Assembly: GCF_003573695.1 (NCBI RefSeq) | Contig: NC_039361.1 | Coordinates: 97,032,279 to 97,096,278, forward strand | Reading direction: 5' to 3' | Source of the DNA: Papaver somniferum | Lineage: Eukaryota > Streptophyta > Magnoliopsida > Ranunculales > Papaveraceae | DNA length: 64,000 nucleotides | In this document: positions 31,985 through 43,738 of the stretch, piece by piece | Layout of the letters: the number at the start of each line of letters is the position of its first letter | Numbering within the stretch: the first letter of the stretch is position 1 | The notes under the pieces: model-generated | What the model was told of the DNA's origin: nothing | The model's input: the letters and a program-made list of their open reading frames with translations, nothing else | The model's database searches: none | Translations under genes and position numbers: made by a program

Positions 31985-32470
31985 GAGGCTCCGTAATGTT
32001 TCTTATGTTGAGCACGATACAACTAAGTTGATTAATTTTTTATTAGCTTTGTTGGTTGTTCCGTAAGGTACTTTATGTTGAGCATTCTTGAACTAAATTA
32101 ATCATCTTGTTTGATTATTTAGTTATTGCTCCGTAAGTCTTTTTATGTCGAGCAAAACAAATGACAATTAAATTGATTACTTTTGTAATTAGTTTGATTG
32201 TGTATTCCAATTAGATTAATTATGGGTTCTCTTGTAATTAATCTAGTTTATTATTTTCATACTCCGTAAGATTCCTCTTATGTTGAGTATATAAACGACT
32301 ATACTATTCATTTTTTTGATGGGTATGTTAGTCGTATGCTCCATAAGTTCTCTTATATCGAGCATAATAAACTAAGTTGATCACTTTTGTGTTTAATTTG
32401 ATTGCGTATTCCGATTAAATTAATCATGGGTTTACTTGTGATTAATTTGATTGAGATTTTGGATATAGAA
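31985..32470 (+). repeat. Degenerate tandem repeats in the family-B 3' region
   Basis: CTCCGTAAG followed by TTATGTTGAGC and an A/T-rich spacer (ACTAA.TTGATTA) recurs about five times, near 31988, 32058, 32130, 32262 and 32339. Units are roughly 70-130 bp and diverged. Non-coding. Confidence 0.75.
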
Positions 32471-33217
32471 AATCATTCTCATGGTTTTTAGTGTCCAATA
32501 AAAATCTTTATTTTCTTTTGAAATTAAGGTCGCTCTTATTGTTCCCTTTGGAATGACATCAAATGAAGGAGAGTTCTTTTGAACTTGTGCTTAATGGTCA
32601 TATCTTGAGGGGTGTGCGGTTGTGGAATTTTAAAGGGGTTATCTTGTATCTTTTAAACTCCTTGATGAATACTATTAGCTTCGGCTATATGATTGCATCT
32701 AAATTAGATGGTATGTATTTTTTCTTTTAGTCATGAAATGTCTCGTACGGAAATTTCATTATGATCTCGTTCTTGTACCTTTGCCAATTTTATTTACAAA
32801 AAGGGGGAGAATTAATATGTAGCTCACACTACAAATATATATGGTTTTCGGATCATTGTGTAAGGGGGAGTGGTTTCCATGTGAGATGGAGTATTGACTA
32901 AGGGGGAGTGATACATATCACCATAGTATTATTGTTGAAGTTGTGATACAATTGGTCTTTGACACTGTGTAATAATACTATGATACTGTATAAAATGATC
33001 GATATCGATGCTTTCTCATTGTTATAGCTACGTATCTTCAACAACGGTGATGCTAAACTTACAACCCTTGGGATCATTGGAGTACTTGGAAGTGACGAGG
33101 ATTTCGAGGAATGTTGAAGATTAGACATGTGGAATAGGAGCTACTAAAGTTTATTTATCTTTTTTGTATTCCATATATATTGATAGTTTTGTCACTAAAA
33201 TTTACAAAGAGGGAGAT
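32471..33217 (+). other. Family-B 3' non-coding region with repeated polypurine tracts
   Basis: No ORF. It contains AAAAAGGGGGAGAATT (32798), TAAGGGGGAGTGG (32861), TAAGGGGGAGTGAT (32899) and AAAGAGGGAGATTG next to the LTR. Several tracts could prime plus-strand synthesis. Confidence 0.6.
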
Positions 33218-35647
33218 TGTTAGAGCATTGCTCGGTCGAACTCGCATGCGTTGCTATCTCAAGCATGTTTGTCAATGTTAGTGATCAAAACTATAAGTCT
33301 TGATTTCTAGTCTACTATAGCTTAGCCTCGGACTAGGATATAAAGTGTAGTTGAGCTCAAGGACTTCATGGCGATTCATCATACAAGAATAAGAACTACT
33401 CAAGGAACCGGTGAAACTTCTCGACAAAAAGGTATGTGAATACTTGAACTTATCTGTCACTCAAAAGTCTATCTACTCTATCTCCTACTTCTTGAGACAA
33501 CCAGTCGTATGCTATATATAGACTTATATTATACACATTTGGTATTTCGATCCGAGTATACCTCTCCTATCTATATCTCGAAATATGTGTTGGTAAGCGT
33601 TTTGCTTCGATCATATTTATCTTTACCTAGTGACGAAAGTCATGATATGTTTTAATCACTTTGAAAATTGCTTTGACGAGAAATGGTGTAACAACTATAT
33701 AACGTCCTCTAAGAATGTTTCAATGGTTGGAAAGAGAGTTTAGATTACATAACCAATGATGGACATAAGTATTTTTGTGGAAAAACATATGTGCATAAGT
33801 CCTATTCCTTGAACCAAAGTTTGCGAACTTTGTTGATCAACAGAAACCGGAAGAATGGCTTGTTGCCAAGTCCGCGAACTCAGTCCGCGAACTACCGAAC
33901 TTCTCATCCCGATAAATTCTGCTGGAGTTGACAAACTTGTTACGTGAGTACCAGTCCGTGAACCGGCAGAAAGTCTTTGCCGATATTTTCTGCTGGAGTT
34001 TGTAAACTCTGCCCGGTTTCTCAAGTCCGCGAACCGGCGGAAAGTGCGAACTTAAGAAGGTTATATATTTGAAGATGATTTCTGAACTTAAACTTATAAA
34101 GACTAAGGAATGCAAATTGCAAACCGTGGCTATAAAGTTCATGAACCGATTCAAGTGAATCAAGTCATCTTTGCTTCAATTGTGTCTTGTGTAGTACATA
34201 AGATTTCATTGCAATTGGACAACTCTCTAACTAGTTCATTTGAGTCACTTGAACTAGTTATGGTGAAGAAGAATATGGTTGGTATGAAATGCTCATATGG
34301 CTAACCTTTTGGTTAACTATTGTTGAACCAACAATGTACACGTTTGGGTACGGTTAACAAACCTATAAACGTACATTTCATTTGTGTATAACAAGCTAAG
34401 TTTTCGATCTAATGGTTGAGAAATATTAGCTTGGATCTAAATCAGGTTTTCATCTAACGGTGGATATTGTTTGCTTTGTGACCAAGGCGAAACCTTGATT
34501 TGAAAGACTATATAAGGGGATATCTAAAAACTCTGCAAAACTAATCCCCACACCTCACGTGTGATACTAGTTTGCGTGCTAGAGTCGTTTCTCCTTTAAC
34601 CTTTAGTTTTCTTCTTCTAAAACCAGGTTAACGACTTAAATACTTCATTGGGATTGTGAAGCCAGACCGATACTACTTTTATCGTAGTTGTGTGATCTGA
34701 TCTTGCATCTTCTATCGTACGAGTACAATCAGATTGATTGGCTTGAGATTAATATCTCCGATAGGCAAGATATAAAAAGTAGTCATTAACATCTTCGTCT
34801 CATTGTTTGTGATTCCGCAACATCTTGTTTCGCTACCATACGATTAAGATTGTTGTGAGGTGATTGATTTATCTAGACTGTTCTTCGGGAATATAAGACC
34901 GGATTATCAATTTGTTCCTATTCACCTTGATTATTATCAAAAAGACGGAACAAAAACTATAGGGTTTTTCTGTGGGAGACAGATTGATCTTTTTATAGAC
35001 TTTTCTGTGTGAGACAGATTTGTTTATTGTTAAAGCCTGCGATTTTGGGTCGTAGCAACTCTTAGTTGTGGATGAGATCAGCTAAGGGAATCAAGTGCGC
35101 AGTATCCTGCTGGGATTAGAGGCGTAGGGAGTAAAACTGTACCTTGGATCAGTGGGAGACTGATTGGGGTTCAACTACAGTCCAGTCCGAAGTTAGCTTG
35201 GAGTAGGCTAGTGTCTGTAGTGGCTTAATACAGTGTGTGTTCAATCTGGACTAGGTCCCGGGGTTTTTCTGGATTTGCGATTTTCTCGTTAACAAAATTT
35301 CTGGTGTCTGTGTTATTTCAGTTTCCGCATTATATTGTTTTATCTTTATAATTGAAATAATACAGGTTGTGCGTTAGATCATCAATTAGAGTAATCCAAC
35401 CTTTGGTTGTTGATTGTCATTGATTGATCCTTGGATATTGGTCTTTGGTACCATCCAAGTTATTCCTTATATTTGATTAGTACTCGCAGTTTCTGTTTGA
35501 GGAAATCTAATCAAGAGAGAGATACAAACTCGTTGATGTACTTTTAATTGATTGAGTCTTGTTGATTCTCGTAAAAGTATATTCGAGTTTGTCCATACAG
35601 ATTGCTAAGCGAAATATTGGGTGGTGTTGTTAGACCCCCGCTTTTCA
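33218..35647 (+). repeat. 3' LTR of the 26.8-kb family-B element
   Basis: 2430 bp, preceded by the polypurine tract AAAGAGGGAGATTG at 33206-33219. Confidence 0.95.
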
Positions 35648-37474
35648 AGAACCGAAACTTATTTTAGTAGAACCATTAAACCCATGATTGTGATTGAATA
35701 TTTGTTTGATCAATCACATAGTTCTTGAAAGTCAGGTGAACCAATTCAAAACTTGTTTGGAAGTGTGGAAAATCGGTTTCAAGGTTGTAAGTGTGAAAGA
35801 CAACTTACAAAGTAAGGATGTCGACATACTTTGAACACGTGCTGTGAATGTTTATTTCTTTAATTGTTCAAAGTTATTCCTTAATAGCTAAAGGAAAAAA
35901 ATCCTTGGATCGAAACATAAGTAAGTTATGAATCTTTTAATTAAGGTTATTAATTTCATTTTTTAGGTAAATATAAGAATTAGTAATGTGCATTTACTAA
36001 TTAAATTTTCCGAGAGATTTCGATCATTATTTTTGGACAGAGCATTTCCAGGAATTATGGAAACCGAATTTGTGGTTTATGGAATATCTTGAGAATATTT
36101 TTGGTTTTGGAAATTCCTTTGTGTCCAAACTTCCTTGTCTATCAATACTTGAAGTTTTCCTTTCTAGCAAACTAATCCTTCGTAACAACATACTTCCTCT
36201 TTGTTGTTGTTACTGGTGTAGCCGCCTATTCGGAGAGGAGAGTAACCTAATTAGGTGAAATCTCTTACGGCCGCTCAGTTTAAAGTCTTATTTGGGATTG
36301 AGAATCTCTAGCGTGTACCGTTGGTGGGAAACTAGATAATTGTGGTTTATCTTTTGTTTTCATTGATTTGATTGACTAACGGTAGGTGAAATCTGATTGC
36401 ACCTTTATTGTTTATGCTTGAGAATCTTCTCTTCTGATATAAGATTCACTCAAACCAGTTCATAGTTTCGACATGGATCTTTAGACTGTTGTTAGTTCTA
36501 AAGACGATCTTGTGATAATCCATTGTTAACAGACTCTGTTCTGTGCATGATTGATCACAAGAGATTCAAGTGATTGTGTGCAGGTTTATATTGAAGATCT
36601 AAGAAGATTTGAAGACGAAGAAGATATTGAAGATTTCTGATTTGTGGGTTCATAATCTTTGGTGTGCATAATATTTGTTTCGGTAAAAGAGGATCCAATT
36701 AATAATCGGTTTATCCTTGTGGTAGATTGGATCGATTAATTGAGTAGATCGGCATCAACACAATTTTTTGGATTAAGAGTGTTGTTGGATTAATCTTGAA
36801 CGATTACTTCGGTAATTGAAAATAAAATAGATCTAAGGACCTGACGAAGGAGTTTATGTTAAGATAAACAGAAGAGCCTTTGTCCAACTCATATCACTTG
36901 GTTGAATAGAGTTGATACCAAACAGATTTGTTGTTCCTTTACTGTTTGGAATACGAACCAAAGGAATTGATCCACGTACGTGACTTATTTATAAGTTGGA
37001 GGCATGGGAATACAGACAGAACTAGGTCAAACTATAGGTTTAGTTGCTTGGTCTCAACTATACGAAGTTGATGTAATTTTGTGTAGCGGCTTAATCCTGA
37101 GAGTATTCAATTCTGAACAAGGTCCCGGGGTTTTTCTACATTTGCGGTTTCCTGGTTAACAAAATCTTGCTGTGTCATTTACTTTATATTTCCGCATTAT
37201 AATTTTTTTATTATAATTAAAGTAAATTACACAAACGTTAATTCTTACTTGATAAGTGAATCCTATTGTGTTTGGTTAAGTCCGAACCTTTTTATCAAGT
37301 GACGTACTTCGTTGTTGTATCGTATCGATCTCGTATCCATAAACGATCACACGAAGTGTGAACCGATTAGTTGTATTGTCTCGACTCAGTCCATAAAATC
37401 ACTTTCGGAGAAAGGACTTATAGGTAGGAAAAGTTTTAGCTTGAGGTATATTTGGGTAGCCTCGCCTTTTCAAT

Positions 37475-37486
37475 TGGTATCAGAGC
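37475..37486 (+). promoter_or_regulatory. Primer-binding site, family-A element
   Basis: TGGTATCAGAGC lies two bases after the LTR-A end. It fixes that end and shows that this copy is a 5' LTR. Confidence 0.9.
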
Positions 37487-37542
37487 AGGCAAACACGAAA
37501 AGATCTAACAATCTGTGTTTGATGCGATCCAACCTATAAGAA

Positions 37543-38148
37543 ATGAGTCAAAGTAAGATTAATAGAAAGCGAAAATTATTGAAAGACTCAGTTAACGTAT
37601 CGCAAGAGGTTGTTAAACCACCTTCAGAATCATAGGTTACAAACTCTAGGTTGAAATAGATTCGTGAACACTTGTTGTCTAACGAAATTCTCCTAAGTGT
37701 GTCTAGTGAGAAAGTAAAGGAACTTCTGGTTACTTTACAATTAAAGACTACTGAATGTGAAAGGCATCGTCTAGATTACGAAAAGTTGAGGGAAAATGAT
37801 TCTCAACAAAAACAGAGTCTTAAAGACAAAGTATGTGCTAGTCTTTCTCAAGCAGAATTTTTTGAGAAAGATCGTGATGCGGCTCTTGAAAAAGTACATT
37901 TGTTGGAAGAGAAACTTGTTGAATCTGATGCAAGGACTAACTCTCAACAAAAGAACTTTGAAGAGAAAGAATGAGAATATCTCTCACGAGAAAAACGCCT
38001 TGAGGCTGATCTAGCTGGTGCACTTGATAAAATCAAGATATTGGAAGAAGAAAATTTGGAACTGAGAAAATCCAATGAAATCTCAAATAAGTTAACCATC
38101 TATGATAACAATATAAATAATGAACTCATATATATTTCTTTTATATGA
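37543..38148 (+). pseudogene. Family-A first ORF, coiled-coil protein, three stops
   Basis: From ATG 37543 the frame is continuous in one register to 38148 apart from stops near 37634, 37658 and 37972. It begins with a basic stretch (SKINRKRKLLK), then a long heptad-rich coiled coil (EKVKELLVTLQLKTTE..., AALEKVHLLEEKLVES, DKIKILEEENLELRKS). It sits where gag should be but shows no gag block. The element's end is not seen, because a different remnant takes over near 38.1 kb. Confidence 0.6.
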
Positions 38149-38278
38149 TAACAACTAATAGTTCATAAAACATTTTTTTTAATAAGCAAAAGATTTCATT
38201 GCCGATCAAGCACTATACAACAAAATATTACAACCTTTTACAAGACCTTGTAATAGTTTAGTTTTCAACACAACAGAG

Positions 38279-38677
38279 CTAGTCATTAGATACAAAACAC
38301 TTTTTTCTAATTCGACTCCATTTTTCCAGCGTATCCGCCTCCCCGCTACACGCCCTATTAACATATTTACAGTCTATATTAACATGATTATCCAAAAAAT
38401 TAGACACATCCTTCAGTATTGTTCTTGTTCTCCATTCCCACGAAGATGTCTTGTTGTTCAAAAAGTTTACAGCTTCCTTACAATCTATTCTTATCCTGAT
38501 GTTGCTTAGATTCAACTGTGTGGCCCATTGCACTGTTTTTTGTATTGTTAATCCTTCTGCAGTTGTTGGTCCTGTGGTGGTTCCTGAGAAAAAAGAAATG
38601 TCAGCAATCCTATTATCCCTCCAGTAAATTATTCCAACCCCATAAGTACCATTATCCTCATCATATGAAGCATCCAC
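38279..38677 (-). pseudogene. LINE RNase H domain
   Basis: The 132-residue frame shows the four acidic sites of RNase H: MDASYDEDNG, TTAEGLTIQ, RIDCKEAVNF and GEADTLEKWS. All four acidic residues are still present. The domain ends about 100 bases before the LINE A tract. Confidence 0.88.
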
Positions 38678-38797
38678 ATAGAAAATATCATGTTTTGCAT
38701 CTTCTGCAGAAGTTGTATTTGATGCAGAAATACATTTATTTCTCCTTTTTTCTACGCATCTTCCCCCTGTATTTTCCTTACATTCATTTATAAAGTT

Positions 38798-39454
38798 TTA
38801 AATTTTCTTTAAACATTCTATTGGGTTTGTCTTAGCCCTGTTGAAGGCTATTTCATTTCTGTGTTTCCAAACCTGCCAACAAATACTAGATATTTCTTTC
38901 CATTCCCATTTATCAGGTGAAAACCAACTGCGAATCCAATTCATGAAATCCGCATTGTAACTCGTAATCTGAATTCCTAATCCAAACCAAACCGCTCTCT
39001 TAAAAGCACAATGTACAAACAAATGTGCTGATGTCTCTGGTTGATTATCATTACATAGCACACAACAGGGATTCACATGTTTCAGAAAACCATTCATATT
39101 TTCTCTTAAAGGTAAAACATCAGCCGCCATTCTCCAAGTGAATAAATTCACTCTGGGGATAATTTTCATGCGCCATATTTTGTTCCACACTTTATCTACA
39201 TTATCATGATGTTCATGTGACAGTATCCTATATGCTGACTTAGTAGTGAGTTCCCCATTTTTAGTTCCCTCCCACCTAAGTTTATCCTGATTTCCTACAT
39301 TGATGTATATGGATTTTATTCTAGATGAAATCACAGGTGTGAAAACATAATCTATCAAAGATATATTCCATTGACCTGTATTATCCATTAGATCAGACAC
39401 ATATGTTAAGTCTTCATTGTGCCAGCCAGTTAAAATACCTGTCTTAGGAATCAA
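38798..39454 (-). pseudogene. LINE zf-RVT zinc-binding domain
   Basis: The 218-residue frame contains WRMAADVLPLRENM, CCVLCNDNQPETSAHLFVHC and AVWFGLG, the zf-RVT pattern that follows RT in plant LINEs. It is separated from the RT frame by a broken stretch (39455-39775). Confidence 0.88.
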
Positions 39455-39775
39455 TTATCCTTTGCAATATCTATACTTCTACCATTACCCACTTCCCAGA
39501 TACTATTCTCCTTTATGATTTCTAAGCCTTTATTTATACTTGTCCATATCCAAGAATTATTGTATTTTGAACTCTTGTGGAAAGGATGATTTCTGGGAAA
39601 ATACTATCCCTTAAGCAGACGAACCCATAAATCGTTTGGGTTATTTAGAAATCTCCACGCTAACATACTTAACAAAGAAAAATTCATTCTATGTGGATTC
39701 CTTATGCCCAAACCTTCACAAGACTTTGGTGTACAAACCTTATACCAAGATTTTGGATAATAAGCTTTCTTAGGG

Positions 39776-41170
39776 TTATCTTTGTTCCACCAGAAATCCC
39801 TTTGAACTATCTACAGAAGTAGGAAATTCTAGACACTGCATTTGGTAAATTGGAAATGCAGATAAAGTAGAGTTAATCAGGACAATGCGGCCTGCTTGAG
39901 CTAAAATCTTCGCTTTCCATCCATGGAGAGATTTGTAAGCCTTCTCAAGAAGCGGTTCAAAATTTAGAGCTCTTTGTCTATTAAAAAACAGAGGTGTACC
40001 CAGGTATTTTTCATCCTTTGATATCCTCTGGACCCTTAGCATTCTAGCTAAAATTTTCATATGTTTATTATGAACTTTCTTGCTAAAATATACCCCTAAT
40101 TTGTGATAGTTAATGTTTTGTCCCGATGATTTGCTAAAAACATCTAATATATGCATTAACTTCTTGACTTCAGCCATATCAGCTTTACAGAAAATAAAGC
40201 AATCGTCTGCAAATAATAGATGCGATATCACATGACAATTTCTATTTAGTTGCATACCCGTAAAGGATCTATTTTGTTCCGCATACACAAAAAGTTGAGA
40301 CAAACCCTCTAGGGAAGTGATGAACAAATATGGGGATAAGGGGTCTCCTTGTCGGAGACCCCTTGAAGGTATAAATTGAATTCCTGGAACCCTGTTTAAG
40401 AGAACAGTTGATATGCATTCATAAATCATATCACACCATTTCTCAGAAAAATCAAAGTTCTTGAACATACACAATGAAATTCCATTCCATCTTGTCAAAA
40501 GCTTTGGATAAGTGTAACTTTAATGCTAAAAAGCCTTTTTTGGACTTACTACTTTGCATATAATGCAACATTTCGAGAGTTATAACTATGTTGTCCACTA
40601 TCTGTCTCTTTGGAATAAAAGCAGACTGATTTGGATTTGGAGCTATAATTTTTTGAAGAAAAGATTTTAATCTAGTGGCCAATATTTTTGAAATTAATTT
40701 GTATAAAGCATTGCTCAAACTTATTGGCCTGAAATCAACTGGAGTAATATGATTCTCTATTTTAGGGATTAAAGCAATGAAATTTTCATTCAAAGAATCC
40801 GGAAGTTTACCTGATTCAAAAAAATTTCTTACTAGATTAACACCTCTTGCTCCAAAGGATTCCAATGAGCTTGAAAAAATCCTGGTGGGTATCCATCTGG
40901 CCCTGGAGTTCCCCAAGCATTCATGTTAAACAACACTTTTCTAATTTCTTTCGTATCTGGTACTCTGATTAACTCTTCATTTTCACTATTTGTAATAACT
41001 TTAGGAATAATATGATCAAAAATTGAATCAATATTTTGTCCTTCAGTTGTACTTATACCCTGAAAATGATTTTTAAGGAGAACATCCAATTGTTCTTTCT
41101 CTTCTAACCAAAGCCCTGAATTATCTCTTAAAGAGTGAATGTGGTTATGCCTTTTCCTATTTGAAGCCAC
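39776..41170 (-). pseudogene. LINE reverse transcriptase domain, three frames
   Basis: Three overlapping minus-strand frames (41170-40832, 40916-40452, 40498-39776) give consecutive RT blocks: VASNRKRHNHIHSL, NAWGTPGPDGYPPGFFQ, DFRPISLSNALYKLISKILA, LHLSKAFDKMEW, GLRQGDPLSPYLF and LLFADDCFIF. The last is the FADD catalytic box. In motif A the usual catalytic Asp (LDLSKAFD) reads His (LHLSKAFD). With at least two frameshifts the copy is dead. In life the protein reverse-transcribes LINE RNA at the target nick. Confidence 0.92.
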
Positions 41171-41224
41171 AACATGAAAATATTTAGTAGTTCATAAAAC
41201 ATATTTAACTCATACTACAAAGTC

Positions 41225-41593
41225 CAGAATTCACTAAAGGGAATGAACTCCATCCCCATAAGCAAGACTATCACAAGGATAGTCCACCAACATTGGTGAA
41301 CTACTACCACAAGAAAAACATAAAGCACGAAGTTCACAAAATACGATGAGCTCCATCTCCATAAGCAGGACTAGCACAACATAGTTCACCAATAGTGGTG
41401 AACTCCTACCACAAAACAAACAAAAAGCACGGAGTTCACCAAAGACGATGAACTCCATCTCCATAAGCAGGACTAGCACAAATATATTTCACCAATAGTG
41501 GTGAACTCCTACCACGAAACATACATAGAGCACGGAGTTCACCAAAGACGGTGAACTCCATCTCCATAAGCAGGACTAGCACAAATATAGTTC
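41225..41593. repeat. Tandem repeats of about 100 bp with TTCACC/GGTGAA palindromes
   Basis: About three and a half units each contain AGTTCACCAATAGTGGTGAACT-type inverted repeats, CACGGAGTTCACCAAAGACG and CTCCATCTCCATAAGCAGGA. The array resumes at 43732-43765 after the LINE insertion, so one array was split. Confidence 0.85.
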
Positions 41594-41699
41594 TGAAGAA
41601 AACATCAATCATATTTTATGGGACTGTGACTTCAGTCAAATCATTTGGAAATGGCTGGGTGGAATATTTTTTTTATTAAATCCAAATTTTTTTGAAGAG

Positions 41700-42465
41700 A
41701 TGTTATCAAGAGCAAAGCACGGAAGTCCTGCAATTAAAGATCTGTGGAAGGTAGCATCTTTCATAACAATGAAAGAAATTTGGTTTCAAAGAAACAAATG
41801 TGTATTTGAAGAAGATAAAGTTAATATAAAACTTATCCAAGACAGAATTGTGAAGCTTACTACAGAAAGTGAAATCAGAATGAAAGCATATATGTGGAAC
41901 ACAACTTATGATCTGCATGTATTAAAATTCTTTGGGATGACATGCAGACAAACTAGAACAATCAAAATTCAAGAAATCTTCTTCAAGCTACCTCAAATGG
42001 GACAAATTCTGCTATGCTGTGATGGTGTTGCTCAAAGAAATCCAGGTGCTGCTGGATATGGTTTTATTGTCAGAAACAGTGAGGGAGAATGTATAGTATC
42101 TATTGAAGGAGGTTTGGGGATAGCCACAAATTATTATACTGAGGTCCTTGATATTCTATGTGCTGGTGAATGGGCTATTCATAGAGGTTACACTCATCTG
42201 ATTTTTACATCAAATTCAAAGTCAGTGATTGAAGCTTTCAAAACACAAAGAATACCTTGGTTTACCATAAACCGATGGAGAAAAATATGTGAAAGTGTGA
42301 GAATGGAAGCTTTGTCACAGTTACATGGAAACTAATTTTTTAGCTGACACTCTTGCCAAGAGAGGTTCAAGATTGAGGAAGGGTCAACATAATACATACA
42401 ATTCCGGGCCTGCCTTTATATCTCAAATAGAAAATGAGAATCAAGCTTACTACGGGATTAGTTAA
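41700..42465 (+). pseudogene. LINE ORF2 C-terminus: zf-RVT end and RNase H
   Basis: The frame 41700-42335 encodes KEIWFQRNKCVFEE (linker after zf-RVT), then RNase H: CCDGVAQRNPGAAGYGFIVR (first Asp), TEVLDILCAGEWAI (Glu) and FTSNSKSVIEAF, where the third catalytic Asp reads Asn. A frameshift near 42320 moves the end to another frame, NFLADTLAKRGSRL, which stops at 42465. Confidence 0.88.
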
Positions 42466-42575
42466 AAATCTGTAATAAGCCTAGTCTTTTCTTTTTTCTA
42501 GTTATTATTTTTGTTTTCTTTTGTTATCTCCCTTTTGTAACCTTTTGACAATATTTTGGTTATTTATAAAAATTA

Positions 42576-43687
42576 GAGTTATCTTGTAAAAGGGTCGTAT
42601 TTTTTGTGTCTAATTAGGATCTGGGTCGTAAAAGTTGCAGTTGATGCGATAGGGTCGAAGACTAACCAAATACCGTTTGGAAATCGTTAGTTGACATTTT
42701 TTATTTTGCAAAACGTCTTGACCTCAAGTCGACTAGCGTTGAAGGTTTGAATTATCTTCATAACATTTTAGCTTTCGTCCTTTTCCATCTAACTCTGAAT
42801 TTTTCTTCTTCTTCCATGAAGGCTTCAAGTGAAAATTGCACCTATATAGAAGACAAACTTGTAGCATCCAAAAAATTCAGCTCATGAGTTTAAGAATCAC
42901 CCATCATAATTCACAAAATTACTTGGAAACATGATAATCATGTAGTAACATATATTAAAAAAAAATAACAGAACAAACAGTTGGATAAAAATAGTTAAGA
43001 ATTAATCCAAGAGGATGTGCAAGTTAGATCAAAACTGAGGAGTACAATCAAGTTCAATGATGACATTGGAAATTTGGGTTTGAGGAAAGAAAAATTAGGT
43101 AAACACAGAGGGAAGGGATGTGTAATATTTTCAAAAACACATTAGAGAAGAGAAGCAAAAGGAAGGATCTGATTGAGAAACATTTGTGGGCCTCATAATG
43201 GGGATCTCTTCTTTTTAATTTTCCGTGTAAAGGATTAGATCAATCCTTACTATATTTAGTCTGCAACTGGTTCAATTTTTTTAAATTCTCACTGTTTGTT
43301 ACTTACGAATGGAGATCACCTTCTCTTTTATGAAAGCTGGAGATGAACATGGCGGATGAAATTGAACCCAACGGATTTTATCTTTACGCAAATGGATGAA
43401 ATTTTCTAATCTCACCTACAAATTTAACAGGCTCGTTTTCTCTATTGCACCATTCACTCGCCCTTAAAATGTTTGTTGAAATGTCCGTGTAACTGGGTTA
43501 AGTGTTAAGTTGGTGTTAGGATGTAACGTCATATACCTGTTTAACAAGGGTGTTTTAGTAAGAATTTAAATGGTCAAAGTTAGCCTACGACCCTATCGCA
43601 TCAATTGCATCTTTTACGAAAGATATGACCCTTTTACAAAATAACCCTAATTAGATACAAAAGATATGACCTTTTACAAAATAACTC
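42576..43687. mobile_element. Non-autonomous Mutator-like element (MULE)
   Basis: Long imperfect terminal inverted repeats start GAGTTATCTTGTAAAAGGGTC and end with the matching complement GGTC.TTTTACAAAATAACTC. The match continues inward to TGCGATAGGGTCG. A 9-bp target duplication, TAAAAATTA (42567-42575) versus TACAAATTA (43688-43696), has one mismatch and is the length typical of Mutator elements. The 1.1-kb interior has no transposase or long ORF. Confidence 0.85.
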
Positions 43688-43738
43688 TACAAATTATTAT
43701 TGAGCAAAAAAAAAAAAAAAAAAAAACAAATATAGTTC

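Larger units (their letters stand above)
26776..35647 (+). mobile_element. Complete family-B copia (SIRE/Maximus-like) element lacking pol
   Basis: LTRs at 26776-29201 (2426 bp) and 33218-35647 (2430 bp) start TGTTAG.GCATTGCTCGG and end CCCGCTTTTCA (extra T in the 5' copy). An exact duplication AGAAC flanks the element (26771-26775, 35648-35652). The internal 4.0 kb holds a primer site, an intact gag, a small second ORF, a tandem-repeat block and several AAGGGGGAG tracts. Protease, integrase, RT and RNase H are absent, so it is a non-autonomous derivative that would need polymerase from a relative. Confidence 0.95.
25769..37472 (+). mobile_element. Family-A 5' LTR, split by a complete family-B element
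   Basis: It starts TGTTAGAGCATATCTCGG and ends CTCGCCTTTTCA, followed by TTGGTATCAGAGCAGG. Removing the nested element and one TSD copy leaves about 2.8 kb. The left flank GATCT (25764-25768) should be one target copy; its partner was not found. The GGGGAACCGATCC motif array recurs at 26.51-26.70 kb with more mutations. The part 35653-37472 is the right end of this LTR. Confidence 0.88.
38174..41187 (-). mobile_element. 5'-truncated plant L1-type LINE, minus strand
   Basis: A 15-bp direct repeat TAGTTCATAAAACAT (38159-38173, 41188-41202) brackets a 3.0-kb insertion whose minus-strand 3' end is an A tract. It retains the end of the endonuclease-RT linker, RT, the zinc-binding zf-RVT domain and RNase H. 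ORF1 and the endonuclease are missing through 5' truncation. Confidence 0.93.
41594..43725 (+). mobile_element. 5'-truncated LINE, plus strand, holding a Mutator-like element
   Basis: A 13-bp duplication ACAAATATAGTTC (41581-41593, 43726-43738) flanks an insertion ending in about 22 A residues. It keeps only the zf-RVT end, the RNase H domain and the 3' UTR. A Mutator-like element sits in the 3' UTR (42576-43687). Confidence 0.93.
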
